The notes under the pieces: generated by a model
Database searches by the model: none
Told to the model about the DNA's origin: nothing
The model's input: only the letters and a program-made list of their open reading frames with translations
Source of the DNA: Streptomyces sp. NBC_00083
GTDB taxonomy: Bacteria; Actinomycetota; Actinomycetes; Streptomycetales; Streptomycetaceae
Direction of reading: 5' to 3'
DNA: 64,000 nucleotides
Assembly: GCF_026343295.1 (NCBI RefSeq)
Contig: NZ_JAPELY010000001.1
Span: 1,178,001-1,242,000 of the forward strand
Translations under genes and position numbers: made by a program
Shown here: in pieces, positions 1 through 8,801 of the stretch
Layout: the number at the start of each line of letters is the position of its first letter
Position numbering within the stretch: position 1 is the stretch's first letter

Positions 1-783
1 GGCTCGGGCATCCGTCGGGAACTCCACCGCTTCGGGCACGCCGTCGTGGGCCGCGGCCGAGGCGAGGGAGCGCAGCGGGGAGCACGAGCCGGCCGCCCGG
101 CCGAGGGGCTCGGACGGGAGCCGCCCCGTGCCGTAGGGGGGCGCCGTCACCCGGGTCAGGCGCTGTCCTCCCGACGTCCGGCAGCCATGCCGGCCCGCCG
201 CATCGAGCGCCGTCTCGGCGGTGACGCGGCCGAGCCCGGTGAGCACGGCCGGGTCCGACTGCGCGCCGGGCGGCGGCCCCGTCAGGGTGCCCGTGACGAC
301 CAACGACTTGGCGGGGTCGTCCGCGCAGTCGAGCGAAACCAGGACACTGGGGGTGCCGTCGTTCCGTACAACGCCCGGCCAGCCCGCGCCGAGTGGTGCG
401 ACCGCGCCCCTGTATCCGTTGCGGAGGTCCCCGAACCGGGCGCGCGTTTCGGCGGTGGAGACCGCGTCCGCACTCCACCGCAGGGTCATCTGCAGGGCGG
501 AGTGAGGCCCGGAGGACCCCTTCACCAGACAGTCGCCCAGCGCGCCGTCGCCGGACCCGAGATCCTCGGCATGCGAGTGCGAGGAGCCGAGCGCCCCTTC
601 CAGCCCGCCCTGCGCCAGGTTCCCGCCACAGGCGCGGTCCACCGACCGGCCGTCGCGCCAGGCGCCGTACATGCCGGTGCTGTAGAGGACTTGGGCCACG
701 ACGGCCAGTACGACGACGAAGGTGCCCGCGTACCAGCCCGGGTGGATCCGCCGTGGCCTGGAGGTCTTCTGCATGGTGCTCAT
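1..783 (-). CDS. Membrane-anchored hypothetical protein (3' end cut by window edge)
   Basis: The reading frame opens at an ATG at 783 and stays open to base 1, so the C-terminus is missing. The first 20 or so residues are basic, followed by one hydrophobic segment (around WYAGTFVVVLAVVAQVLY). The rest is a soluble, probably extracytoplasmic domain with several Cys residues (RACGG, GDCLV, LDCAD, AACRT). It begins 35 nt after the stop of the large WXG-like gene on the same strand, so the two are probably co-transcribed. No family was recognised. Given its neighbours it may be a cell-envelope component of a type VII-like locus, but that is inference only. Confidence 0.6.
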   Translation of the reverse strand, partial: MSTMQKTSRPRRIHPGWYAGTFVVVLAVVAQVLYSTGMYGAWRDGRSVDRACGGNLAQGGLEGALGSSHSHAEDLGSGDGALGDCLVKGSSGPHSALQMTLRWSADAVSTAETRARFGDLRNGYRGAVAPLGAGWPGVVRNDGTPSVLVSLDCADDPAKSLVVTGTLTGPPPGAQSDPAVLTGLGRVTAETALDAAGRHGCRTSGGQRLTRVTAPPYGTGRLPSEPLGRAAGSCSPLRSLASAAAHDGVPEAVEFPTDARA

Positions 784-818
784 TCCGTCGAGTGCCGGCG
801 GGGCAGTTGCGCCCTGGG

Positions 819-3047
819 TCAGCGGTCGGCCCGCAGGTAGCGCAGCGAGTCGTTGCGGCTGAGGTCGTACTGGTCCTGCCCCGCGTGCAGGAAGTACTTG
901 GTGTAGTCGCTGTCGATGTCGTGGCCCCGGCTCTGGCCCCACATGCGGACCATGTGGTCGACGTCCCGCTGGCCCGCGTCGTAGGACTTGGCGTTCGCGT
1001 CGGTCGCCGCGAGGTTCGCCTCCGCGGTGTGCTCCTTGTTGGACTCGTACGTCCACACGTCGACGCTCTTCGTGGCGAGGTCCCCGACGGGGCTGAGGTC
1101 GGCCACGGGGTTGAACATGAGCGCCGTCCCGAGCGACGTGCCGATGCCGTGGTTGAAGTCGGCAGCCCACTGGGTCTTCTTGAACCGCTCGTCGAAGATG
1201 ATGTCCGCCCTGACGCCGTCGTAGGCGCCGACGGCGCGGGACGACTCCACGATGCGGTCGTGGACCGTCTTCTCGCCCGCGTCCTGCGGAAGGGCGGCCA
1301 GCACGTCGTGCGCGTGCTGCTGCTCCGCGCCGTAGAGGTGCCCGTAGGCCTCCGGGTCGTTGGCGATGCCCCGCAGCAGCTTCGTGAGGTGGTCGGGGGC
1401 GAGGGCCAGGTGCGCGCCGTCCTTGTCCTCCCAGACCGTGCCCTGGCTGTTGTAGGGGATGTCGTAGTGCGAGTCCGACTTCGCGAACGTCTGGTGGGTG
1501 TCGGGGGTGTACGAGGTCATGATGTGCGCCAGCGGTTCCGTCAGGTTCTTGGGCAACTCCTGGGCGTGGTTGTCCGCGTTCAGCGTGTCGATCGTCTGCC
1601 GCAGGATGTCTGCCTGGGTCGCCGTGTGATGTCCGGCGGGGTGGTAGGAGCCCGGGGCGTCGCCGGTCGTGGCGGCCTCGAGGGCCGCGCCGAAGCCCTT
1701 GCGGACGTCGCCGTCCTCCACCGTGACCGGCATGCCCTGGGTGGTGCCGCCGGGCGGAGTCGCGAAGTGGTCCACGACGGTGTCCCAGTCGCGGCCGTGC
1801 AGAAGGTAGTTGAGGTTGTCGTTGTGCGCCGGGTCCAGATAGGCGGTACTGGTCGCCGGGTCGTGGGACATGATGCCGAGGACGCCGTCGAGGGGGTCGT
1901 TGGCGAACCAGCCCCGGTCGCCGCCGCTGAACTGGTCCCGGAGCGACCAGACGGAGCCGAGGTTGCCCTTGGCGGTGAAGGACGTCTCGGCGTGCCGGAT
2001 GTCGTCCGCGGTGTCCTTGAGGAACTGCCCGTTGTAGCCGCCCCCGTGCTGCATGAGCGTCACCAGGCTCTGGTAGCCCCTGACCCGTTCGCCGGGGATC
2101 TTGCTGACGCCGTCCAGCGTGAACTCCTCCGTACCGGCATTCCTCAGTTCGTTGCGGAAACGCTGGTAGAAGGCGGAGGTGGGGTCGGCGGTGGCTGTCG
2201 CCAGTGTCGTGGCGAGGCCCTTCTGGATGTCCAGGTACTGGCCGCTCTGCTTCTTGTCCTTGATATAGGCAAGGCTGTCGAGGGAGTTGGAGAGCTTCAG
2301 GGTGCCCTTGGCACCCAGGTCGTCCAGCAGGGTCCGGCTGAAGGCGGTGTCGCCGGAATTGTCGCGGAACAGGCGCTGCAGCTCCTGGTAGTCGTGGGCA
2401 CTCGCGTCTCCCGCGTCGATGCGCAGCGCGATGTCCCTGCCCTCGTCCGCCTCGTACTGCTCGATGTCGCCCTTGGCCTGCCCGTTGAAGCCGTTCCTGG
2501 TGCCGTCGCTGACGACGGCGTCCTTGACCACTTGGGTGAGGGCCACCTCGAACCCCTCGTCCGCGTCGCTCACGCCGCGGACGGCGTTGTCGATGCGGGT
2601 CTGCCAGGCTCCCGCCTTCTCCCGCGCGGACTGCTGGTAGTCGGGGTCGTGGTGATAGGCGGTCAGCTCGCCCTGGTCGAGCTTCGAGGCGTCGAAGGTG
2701 ACGTAGCCGGTGGGCGAGACGGCCATGCCGTCCTTGATGGCGGCGTCCCGTTCCGACTCCACCTTCCTGCGCAGGTCGACGAACTGGGTGTGTGCGTCCC
2801 GCAGCAGCGAGGCCATGGCCCTTGCCTCGGTCTGGGCGTTCTTGTACTCGTTCAAGGTGATGGTGAACGTGGCGTTGGCGGCCCCGGCACTCTCACCCAC
2901 CCACCGCGCGGGGAGCGAGACGGTGTGCACCTTGTCGTGGTACAGCGTCTCGTGTTCCTTGAACTGGCCCGCCATCTCGTCCCACTTCGCCGCCGCGGTG
3001 GTCAGGGTGGTCAGATCGGTCGCCAATATTTCCTGGTACGTGGGCAT
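819..3047 (-). CDS. Large protein with N-terminal WXG100-like helical hairpin (probable ESX/type VII-associated protein)
   Basis: 742 aa. The first 120 residues are predicted alpha-helical and look like a WXG100/LXG-type hairpin: an amphipathic helix, a W-V-G turn near residue 50, then a second helix rich in Ala, Gln and Arg. The remaining 600 residues are hydrophilic and helical, with no signal peptide and no membrane segment. Streptomyces genomes carry many large proteins of this type beside small WXG-like partners, and they are usually annotated as DUF-containing or hypothetical. It follows the 142-aa WXG-like gene by 35 nt and precedes the membrane gene by 35 nt, which suggests one operon. 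No catalytic motif could be identified. A secreted effector or a structural role are both possible. Confidence 0.75.
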   Translation of the reverse strand: MPTYQEILATDLTTLTTAAAKWDEMAGQFKEHETLYHDKVHTVSLPARWVGESAGAANATFTITLNEYKNAQTEARAMASLLRDAHTQFVDLRRKVESERDAAIKDGMAVSPTGYVTFDASKLDQGELTAYHHDPDYQQSAREKAGAWQTRIDNAVRGVSDADEGFEVALTQVVKDAVVSDGTRNGFNGQAKGDIEQYEADEGRDIALRIDAGDASAHDYQELQRLFRDNSGDTAFSRTLLDDLGAKGTLKLSNSLDSLAYIKDKKQSGQYLDIQKGLATTLATATADPTSAFYQRFRNELRNAGTEEFTLDGVSKIPGERVRGYQSLVTLMQHGGGYNGQFLKDTADDIRHAETSFTAKGNLGSVWSLRDQFSGGDRGWFANDPLDGVLGIMSHDPATSTAYLDPAHNDNLNYLLHGRDWDTVVDHFATPPGGTTQGMPVTVEDGDVRKGFGAALEAATTGDAPGSYHPAGHHTATQADILRQTIDTLNADNHAQELPKNLTEPLAHIMTSYTPDTHQTFAKSDSHYDIPYNSQGTVWEDKDGAHLALAPDHLTKLLRGIANDPEAYGHLYGAEQQHAHDVLAALPQDAGEKTVHDRIVESSRAVGAYDGVRADIIFDERFKKTQWAADFNHGIGTSLGTALMFNPVADLSPVGDLATKSVDVWTYESNKEHTAEANLAATDANAKSYDAGQRDVDHMVRMWGQSRGHDIDSDYTKYFLHAGQDQYDLSRNDSLRYLRADR

Positions 3048-3082
3048 GGAGTGCTCGGGTTTCTCCGTCGGTGCGAACGAGG

Positions 3083-3511
3083 TCAGTACAGGTCCAGGGA
3101 CGAGCCGGGCCGCTTGATGTCGCCGTAAACTCCCAAATCCGTATGGAAGAAGAGGGAGTTGGTGCCACGCAGGGCCGACTTCTCGCCGCCCAGGCGGTTC
3201 ATGAGCGCCTGCACCTGTTCGCTCCAGGTCTGGTGCGCCTTCTTCAGAGCCCCGGAGGTCGCCCAGCCGTGCCCGTCGTGCGGCCCGAACGCTTTGACGG
3301 CCGCTTCCGTCGACTCATCGGCGTGGTTGCCGGACTTCTTGGTGTCCGGTTCGAGATGGGTCTCGATGGTGTCGGCCGCAGACTTCTTCGCCGCCGGCGT
3401 GGAGAGGAAGTCTGATTGGCCGGGGCCCGTCAAGAGGGGTGGCCCCGGCGGCTGGTGATCCAGGCTCATGCGGGACTGGCCGCCGTTCCCGCCCGTCGTA
3501 TCCACGGTCAT
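3083..3511 (-). CDS. WXG100-like small protein
   Basis: 142 aa. Residues 80-130 contain an amphipathic helix pattern (HQTWSEQVQALMNRLGGEKS) followed by ALRGTNSLF. This resembles the second half of WXG-type proteins that Streptomyces encodes beside ESX-like loci. The N-terminal 40 residues are Gly/Pro-rich and probably disordered. The ATG at 3511 has a GGGGGAG ribosome binding site about 8 nt upstream. It is the first gene of the three-gene minus-strand operon, and a candidate promoter/operator lies at 3572-3597. The likely role is as a small partner or chaperone of the following 742-aa protein, by analogy with paired WXG proteins. No experimental link is visible. Confidence 0.7.
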   Translation of the reverse strand: MTVDTTGGNGGQSRMSLDHQPPGPPLLTGPGQSDFLSTPAAKKSAADTIETHLEPDTKKSGNHADESTEAAVKAFGPHDGHGWATSGALKKAHQTWSEQVQALMNRLGGEKSALRGTNSLFFHTDLGVYGDIKRPGSSLDLY

Positions 3512-3571
3512 GCGACATGCTCCCCCGGTCCGCTGGCGGCGGCCGGAGCGTCCTGCCGTCCTCGGGCCGCC

Positions 3572-3597
3572 TCATGACTGACAGGGTCATGATCCTA
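3572..3597 (-). promoter_or_regulatory. Candidate -10 box and perfect inverted repeat upstream of the WXG-like operon
   Basis: On the minus strand a TAGGAT hexamer (3592-3597) is followed directly by a perfect inverted repeat TCATGAC-N7-GTCATGA (3572-3578 and 3586-3592). The repeat would overlap the transcription start, a typical repressor position. The first gene starts at 3511, leaving a leader of about 75 nt. No obvious -35 was found and no regulator gene is adjacent. Confidence 0.45.
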
Positions 3598-3759
3598 AGG
3601 GCCCTGGGGCTCAGGAGGGGGTGACCGAGAGCACATCCCGGGCGAGCGGGGCGAGAGAGCGGGTCGTGCGTGGACGGAGTGGACGAAGACTCCCGGTGGC
3701 GGGCACGGGGAGTGCGGCTGCCGGGAGCCTTCGGCCAGGAGCCTGGGATTACGAATCTT

Positions 3760-3939
3760 TCACAGGGCGGACTGGAAGGCCGAGGCGCTCGGGACGTTGG
3801 CGGCGGCCGTCGTGACGCGGCCGAGGGCGGCGGGGACGTGGCCGGCGTGCTGGGCGGCGGCGCGGGCGGTGAGCGGGACGCGGCGGGCGGTGCGCGGGGT
3901 GGCGGTGGTGCGGGCGGTGGCGGAGATCAGGGTGTTCAT
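3760..3939 (-). CDS. Small basic ORF, possible 59-aa peptide
   Basis: 59 aa, rich in Arg, Ala and Thr, beginning MNTLISATARTTATPRTARR. The ATG at 3939 has a GAGAGG ribosome binding site 6 nt upstream. A perfect 14-bp hairpin lies immediately before that site. There is no membrane segment and no recognised family. Composition is biased, so the ORF could be fortuitous. The good ribosome binding site and the clean stop are the only support for translation. Confidence 0.35.
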   Translation of the reverse strand: MNTLISATARTTATPRTARRVPLTARAAAQHAGHVPAALGRVTTAAANVPSASAFQSAL

Positions 3940-3962
3940 GGTGGGCCTCTCGGCGAGATGCG

Positions 3963-3997
3963 TCGCCGCCCCCGCCTGATGAAGGCGGGGGCGGCGA
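3963..3997. other. Perfect 14-bp hairpin in the leader of the small ORF
   Basis: Bases 3963-3976 pair perfectly with 3984-3997 around a 7-nt loop (TGATGAA). Neither side carries a T-run. It sits just upstream of the ribosome binding site of the ORF at 3760-3939. It could be an attenuator-like element, a processing site, or a terminator for transcription arriving from either side. The 3940-4290 gap holds nothing else recognisable apart from a leaderless -10 box at its end. Confidence 0.5.
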
Positions 3998-4279
3998 TGA
4001 CGTTTACTGATCGGGGGAAGCGTAGCGGCGGGTGGGGGGTTCGGCGCGCGCGTGCAGGCGTGGCGCGGAGGCGGCCCCGGCAACCGGTTCGGACCGTCGG
4101 GGCCCGGACCTGAGGCGATGGATGCGCGGCGGCTCCCCGGCCGATCCGAGCGGCCGCACAACCGTCGCGAAACTGTTGTCCAGCCCGTTGACCCGGCCGG
4201 GGTACGACCACCCGGCTCCGCCCCCTCCAGGCACACCCCCCTGTGAAGTCGGCCCTACCTCCCCCCGCCCGGCCGGGGT

Positions 4280-4285
4280 TAGCAT
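4280..4285 (+). promoter_or_regulatory. -10 box of a probable leaderless transcript (MFS gene)
   Basis: TAGCAT ends 5 nt before the GTG start at 4291. No ribosome binding site precedes that start. This spacing is typical of leaderless Streptomyces mRNAs. Confidence 0.45.
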
Positions 4286-4290
4286 CCCGC

Positions 4291-5619
4291 GTGAGCGAAC
4301 AAGCCGAGCAGCCTGCCCAGACCACCCCCGTGCCGCCGTCCGGTGCGGGCGGAGCCGACCCGGGGGAGGGGGGCGCCGCCGCGCGGGCCCGGGGGCGGAT
4401 ATTCGCCGATCTCACCCCGTTCCGGATATCCGCCGACTACCGCAGGCTCTGGTTCGGCAACATGGTCTCCTGGGTCGGCAGCGGCATGACCGCGCTCGCG
4501 ATCTCGCTCCAGGTCTACGACCTCACCGGCTCCAGCTTCTACGTCGGCCTGGTCGGCATCTTCACCCTCGTACCGCTGGTCGCGTTCGGACTGTACGGCG
4601 GTGCCATCGCCGACACGGTGGACCGTCGCAAGCTCGGCCTCTACAGCGCGCTCGGATCCGCCGTGCTCTCCGCGGTGCTCTCGGCCGGGACGTTCGCCGG
4701 CGTCGCCGACGTGTGGTTCCTGTACGCCGTCATCGCGCTCCAGTCGATCTGCCAGGCGCTGAACGGGCCCGCCCGCTCGGCGATGATCCCCAAGCTGCTG
4801 CCGCCCGAGCACCTGCCCGCCGCCAACGCCCTCAACTCGATGATCATGACGACCGGCACGCTCGTCGGCCCGATGCTGGGCGGCCTCGTCGTCGGCTTCG
4901 CCGGGTACAGGACGGCGTACCTCATCGACGCGATCACCTTCGCCGCCTCCCTCTACGCGATGTGGCGGCTGCCCGCGATGCTGCCGGAGCGCGCCGCCGG
5001 CACCAAGCGGCCCTCCGTCATGGAGGGGCTCCGGTTCCTGGCGACCCGGCCCAACCTGCGGATGACGTTCTTCAGCGACTTCTGCGCGATGATCCTGGCC
5101 CACCCGCGCGCGCTGTTCCCGGCCGTCGCCGTCCTCTGGTACGGCGGCGACGCCCGCACCACCGGCCTGCTCGTCGCCGCGCCCGCGATCGGCGCGCTGC
5201 TCGGCGGGGTGTTCTCCGGCTGGCAGGGCCGCGTCCACCGGCACGGGCTCGCGGTGCTGATCTCGGTGGGCGGATGGGGCGCCGCGATCGCGGCGTTCGG
5301 CCTGACCCGGCAGTTGTGGCTGGGCCTGTTCATGCTCGCCGTCGCCGGGTTCTCGGACACCGTCTCCATGGTGTTCCGCAACACGATGATGCAGGTCGCC
5401 GCGCCGGACGAGATGCGGGGCCGGCTCCAGGGCGTCTTCATCGTGGTCGTCGCGGGCGGGCCGAGGCTCGGTGACTTCCTCGCGGGGACGGTTGCCGATC
5501 TCACCTCGCCCACGGTGATGGTGGTGGGCGGGGGGTTGGCCTGTGTCCTCGCGGTGACGGTGCTCGGGGTGAGCCGGCGGAGCTTTGCGCGGTACGACGC
5601 GCGGTGGCCTGCGGCGTAG
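4291..5619 (+). CDS. MFS transporter, DHA3/EntS-like exporter
   Basis: 442 aa from a GTG start. About 12 hydrophobic segments are spread along the chain. The cytoplasmic loop between segments 2 and 3 has the MFS signature (GGAIADTVDRRKLG). The N-terminal layout (a short hydrophilic stretch, then FRISADYRRLWFGNMVSWVGSGM) is typical of the DHA3 group, which includes the enterobactin exporter EntS and macrolide exporters. A longer ORF reaches back to 4243, but GTG 4291 was preferred because TAGCAT lies 5 nt before it and the extra residues are not MFS-like. The likely role is proton-driven efflux of a small molecule; the substrate is unknown. It is convergent with the carboxyltransferase gene. 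Confidence 0.85.
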   Translation: MSEQAEQPAQTTPVPPSGAGGADPGEGGAAARARGRIFADLTPFRISADYRRLWFGNMVSWVGSGMTALAISLQVYDLTGSSFYVGLVGIFTLVPLVAFGLYGGAIADTVDRRKLGLYSALGSAVLSAVLSAGTFAGVADVWFLYAVIALQSICQALNGPARSAMIPKLLPPEHLPAANALNSMIMTTGTLVGPMLGGLVVGFAGYRTAYLIDAITFAASLYAMWRLPAMLPERAAGTKRPSVMEGLRFLATRPNLRMTFFSDFCAMILAHPRALFPAVAVLWYGGDARTTGLLVAAPAIGALLGGVFSGWQGRVHRHGLAVLISVGGWGAAIAAFGLTRQLWLGLFMLAVAGFSDTVSMVFRNTMMQVAAPDEMRGRLQGVFIVVVAGGPRLGDFLAGTVADLTSPTVMVVGGGLACVLAVTVLGVSRRSFARYDARWPAA

Positions 5620-5655
5620 GGGGCGGCTCGTGCGGCTACTTGCGGGTGCGGCTCC

Positions 5656-5779
5656 CTGGGGCTGCGCCCCAGACCCCCCCGAGGGGCTCCGCCCCTCGAA
5701 CCCCGGCGGGGGCTCCGCCCCCTGCACCCCCGTTCGCGCCTGAAGGGCGCTCGTCCTCAAACGCCGGACGGGCTGAGGG
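5656..5779 (-). repeat. Dispersed Streptomyces GC-rich intergenic repeat (copy 1) with three hairpins
   Basis: Three short palindromes (5656-5672, 5681-5697, 5708-5722), each with a GGGGCT/CCGCCCC-type core, are followed by a conserved tail ending in CAAACGCCGGACGGGCTGAG. The same tail occurs in the opposite orientation at 22422, 35487, 35646 (diverged) and 58119. It lies between two convergent genes, so it may also act as a bidirectional terminator. Confidence 0.8.
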
Positions 5780-5800
5780 TGCCCACCCCACCCCGCAGGG

Positions 5801-7138
5801 CTACTCGCCCAGTACCCCCCGCGCCACCCCCAGCTCCACCAAGTCCTGTGGGCGCAGGCGCAGTTGGGCGGCTGTGTGGTGGATCTCGGACGGGGGGCGC
5901 TTCAGGATGGCTGCCGCGAGCTCCGGGGCGATCACCGAGAAGTAGCTGTCGGCCGTCACCCACGTCCGGTCGGGGGAGGTCAGGGCCAGGGCGCCGCCCG
6001 AGCCGCCCTCGCCGATGACCAGGGTGGTGACCGGGACGCGCGCGGCGGCCACCGCGGCGAACGCCTCCGCGATCGCCGCGCCCTGCCCGGCGCGTTCCGC
6101 CGCCGCGTCGTTCGCGGCGCCCGGCGTGTCGACGAGGGTCAGGACCGGGATGCCGAGACGGTCGGCGAGGCGGATGACGCGGGCCGCGGTGCGGTAGCCC
6201 GCCGGGCGGGTCGCGGTGCCGGTCTGCGCGGCGTACGCGTAACTCGCCCCCCGGTGCAGGCCGAAGCCGCACAGCATCCCGGGGTCCACGCCCCCGCACC
6301 GGTCGCCCACCAGTTCCTGGCGGTGCGGGAAGTACGCGTCGAGGTAGGCGTCCGCGCGGGGCCGGCCCGCCGCGCGGGCCCGGCTCACCGCCTCCCAGCC
6401 GTCCGCCGGCAGGCCCGACTCCCCGAACGGGGCCGGGGGCGGCGCCGGTTGGGACCCGCCGGAGCCGAGGAGGGTCAGCCAGCCCGCGAGCACGCCCCGC
6501 AGATCCTCCGTGCGTACGATCGCGTCGATCTGCCCCGCCGCGAGCTGGCCCTTCGCCCGGTAGGCCGCCGGATCCGCGTCCGCCGGGCGGACCCGGGAGC
6601 CCGCGAAGCCGATCTGGGCGCCCGGCAGGGCGAGGACCACATCGGCGCCCGCGCCGAGCGTGGCCCAGCCGCCGCCCGTCGTCGGGTCGCGCACCACCGC
6701 GATCTGTGGCAGGCCCGCCTCCTTGAGCAGCGCCGACTGCCGTGCCACGCGCTGGAGTTGGACCAGTGCGAGCATGCCCTCCTGCATGCGGCTGCCGCCC
6801 GTGGCGATCAGCGAGACGAGCGGCAGCCGGCGCTTGCGTGCCGTCTCGTACGCCAGCTCCAGGCGGTCACCCGTCCGCTGCCCGAGCGAGCCGCCCAGGA
6901 AGCCGAACTCGAAGGAGACCAGCACACACGGCCGCCCCTCGACCGAGGCCACCCCGCACACCACCGACTCGCTCTCGCCGGTCGCCTCCGCGGCCCGCGC
7001 GCGGGAGGCGCCGTAGCCCGTCCAGGAGAGCGGGCCGTCCTCGGGGAAGTCCCGTGCGGGCGGCGGCAGTTCGACGAAGTCGCCGGTCACCAGGGCGATC
7101 GCCGCCCGCGCCGGGATCCGCCGGGAGCTGTCAGGCAT
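5801..7138 (-). CDS. Carboxyl transferase domain protein (fused beta-alpha acyl-CoA carboxyltransferase)
   Basis: 445 aa. The N-terminal half carries the AccD-like crotonase fold (FEFGFLGGSLGQRTGDRL, then ATGGSRMQEGMLALVQL and GGGWATLGAGADV). The C-terminal half is AccA-like (LVDTPGAANDAAAERAGQG, then VIGEGGSGGALAL). The two halves of a carboxyltransferase are therefore in one chain. There is no N-terminal zinc finger and no biotin carboxylase or biotin carrier domain. At 445 aa it is shorter than typical actinobacterial AccB/PccB-type subunits. The ATG at 7138 overlaps the end of matB by 8 bp, so translation is probably coupled. Expected chemistry is carboxyl transfer between carboxybiotin and an acyl-CoA, but the biotin partner must lie elsewhere and the substrate is unknown. 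Confidence 0.8.
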   Translation of the reverse strand: MPDSSRRIPARAAIALVTGDFVELPPPARDFPEDGPLSWTGYGASRARAAEATGESESVVCGVASVEGRPCVLVSFEFGFLGGSLGQRTGDRLELAYETARKRRLPLVSLIATGGSRMQEGMLALVQLQRVARQSALLKEAGLPQIAVVRDPTTGGGWATLGAGADVVLALPGAQIGFAGSRVRPADADPAAYRAKGQLAAGQIDAIVRTEDLRGVLAGWLTLLGSGGSQPAPPPAPFGESGLPADGWEAVSRARAAGRPRADAYLDAYFPHRQELVGDRCGGVDPGMLCGFGLHRGASYAYAAQTGTATRPAGYRTAARVIRLADRLGIPVLTLVDTPGAANDAAAERAGQGAAIAEAFAAVAAARVPVTTLVIGEGGSGGALALTSPDRTWVTADSYFSVIAPELAAAILKRPPSEIHHTAAQLRLRPQDLVELGVARGVLGE

Positions 7139-8543
7139 GCAGGGCTCGCTTCATGATCTTGCCCATGTCGTTGCGGGGCAGTTCGGCCAGGTAGCGCACC
7201 ACGCGCGGGCGCTTGTGCGGGGCGAGCTGGGCCGCGACGTGATCGCTCAACTCGGCGGCGTGCGGCGGAGACTGGGGGTCGCTCGGCACGATCCACGCCA
7301 CGATGCGCTCGCCCAGGTCGGCGTCGGGTTCGCCCGTCACCGCGGCCTCGCGGACACCGGGGTGGTCGAGCAGGACGTTCTCGATCTCGCCCGCGCCGAT
7401 CTTGTAGCCGCCGCTCTTGATGAGGTCGGTGGCCTTGCGGCCGACGATCCGTACCTGACCGTCCGCGTCGACGCTCGCCATGTCGCCGGTGCGGAACCAG
7501 CCGTCGTCGGTGAAGGCCGCGGCGCTCGCGTCCGGGCGGTTCAGATAGCCGCTGAACAGGTTCGGGCCGCGCACCTGGATCTCGCCGATGCCGTCGGCCT
7601 CGTCGGCGAGGCGCAGGCCGACGCCCGGGAGCGGGGCGCCGACCGTGCCGGGGCGGGCCCCGCCGTCCGCGCGCTCGGCGCACAGCATCAGCGTCTCCGT
7701 CATGCCGTACCGTTCGATCACCGCGCGGCCCGTCGCCCTCGTGATGCGCCGGTGATCGGGCGCGGTCAGCGCCGCCGAGCCGGACACGAGCAGCCGCGCG
7801 CCGGCCAGCGCCCTCGTCAACTCCCGGTCGTCGTCGACGGCTTCGGCGATCCGGTGGTACATCGTCGGCACCCCGAACAGCATGGTCGCGCCCGTCGACA
7901 GCTCCCGCGTCACCCCTTCGACGGAGAAGCGGCCGAGGTGGCGCACCGAGCCGCCGCGGCGCAGCGGGCCGAGGACGCCCAGGATCAGGCCGTGCACGTG
8001 GAACAGGGGAAGGCCGTGCACCAGGACGTCGTCCGCCGTCCAGTCCCAGGCCTCCCGCAGCGCGTCGAGGGTCGCGGCGATCGCCCGGCGGGGCAGCACC
8101 GCGCCCTTCGGCGGGCCGGTCGTCCCCGAGGTGTAGACGATCAGCGCGGGCGTCTCGTCGCCGGGCTCGGCGGGCAGCTCGCCCGCCGTCCCGGACAGGG
8201 GCACGTCGATCCGGGTCAGGCCGTCCAGCGCGGCGGGGAGCCGGTCATCGGGTGAGGCGAGGACCACGCTCGGCTCGCTGTCGCCGACGATGTGCGCCAG
8301 CTCCCGCTCGCCGGTCTTCGGATTCAGCGGCACCACCGGCACGCCCGCGACGAGCGCCGCCACCACACCCACCACGGTCCGCGGGGTCGGGGTCGCCCAG
8401 AGGGCGACCCGCCCGGCGCCCGCGATCCGGGACGCCAACGAGCCTGCCGCGCCGGCCAGTTCGGCATAGGTCAGCACCTGATCGCCGAAGCGCACGGCCT
8501 CCCGGGGCTCGGCTGCGGACAGGGAGGGGAAGAGAGGGGACAC
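7131..8543 (-). CDS. matB: Malonyl/methylmalonyl-CoA synthetase, MatB-like (AMP-forming)
   Basis: 470 aa ANL-superfamily enzyme that adenylates a carboxylate and transfers it to CoA. Visible motifs are IVYTSGTTGPPKGAVLP (P-loop, near residue 135), RYGMTETLM (A5), GWFRTGD (A7), KSGGYKIGAGEIE (A8 hinge) and the catalytic C-terminal Lys in NDMGKIMK. The short chain and the MSPLFPSLS start resemble the Streptomyces coelicolor malonyl-CoA synthetase from memory. The GTG at 8543 has GAGGAG 9 nt upstream. Immediate coupling to a carboxyltransferase gene suggests a joint role in malonyl- or methylmalonyl-CoA supply. Assignment to MatB rather than another acyl-CoA ligase is likely but not proven by sequence reading. 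Confidence 0.75.
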   Translation of the reverse strand: MSPLFPSLSAAEPREAVRFGDQVLTYAELAGAAGSLASRIAGAGRVALWATPTPRTVVGVVAALVAGVPVVPLNPKTGERELAHIVGDSEPSVVLASPDDRLPAALDGLTRIDVPLSGTAGELPAEPGDETPALIVYTSGTTGPPKGAVLPRRAIAATLDALREAWDWTADDVLVHGLPLFHVHGLILGVLGPLRRGGSVRHLGRFSVEGVTRELSTGATMLFGVPTMYHRIAEAVDDDRELTRALAGARLLVSGSAALTAPDHRRITRATGRAVIERYGMTETLMLCAERADGGARPGTVGAPLPGVGLRLADEADGIGEIQVRGPNLFSGYLNRPDASAAAFTDDGWFRTGDMASVDADGQVRIVGRKATDLIKSGGYKIGAGEIENVLLDHPGVREAAVTGEPDADLGERIVAWIVPSDPQSPPHAAELSDHVAAQLAPHKRPRVVRYLAELPRNDMGKIMKRALHA

Positions 8544-8801
8544 GTACGGGACTCCTCGGCGTCGACGGCTCGGCGGCGCCCGAACCGTGCCGGGCCCCAG
8601 GTCGTCGACCCTACGCGGCGTCGTCCGGACGCATGATCCGCATCCTGCCGTACGGCTCCCCGCGTTCCGCTGGAGTCGGGGGAAAGGGTGAGCGCCGTCA
8701 CGGGAACGGGCCGCGGGGCGGTGGCGTACGGGACGGGATTTCGCTCGCGGGGCCGGGGCGGGTGTGGCCGCCCCGCGCCGGGGTGGTGTGCGGCCGGCGG
8801 G

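Noticed and set aside
393..3128. 911-aa plus-strand ORF
   Set aside because: Antisense shadow of the WXG-like gene; Val/Gly/Arg composition typical of high-GC third-position bias.
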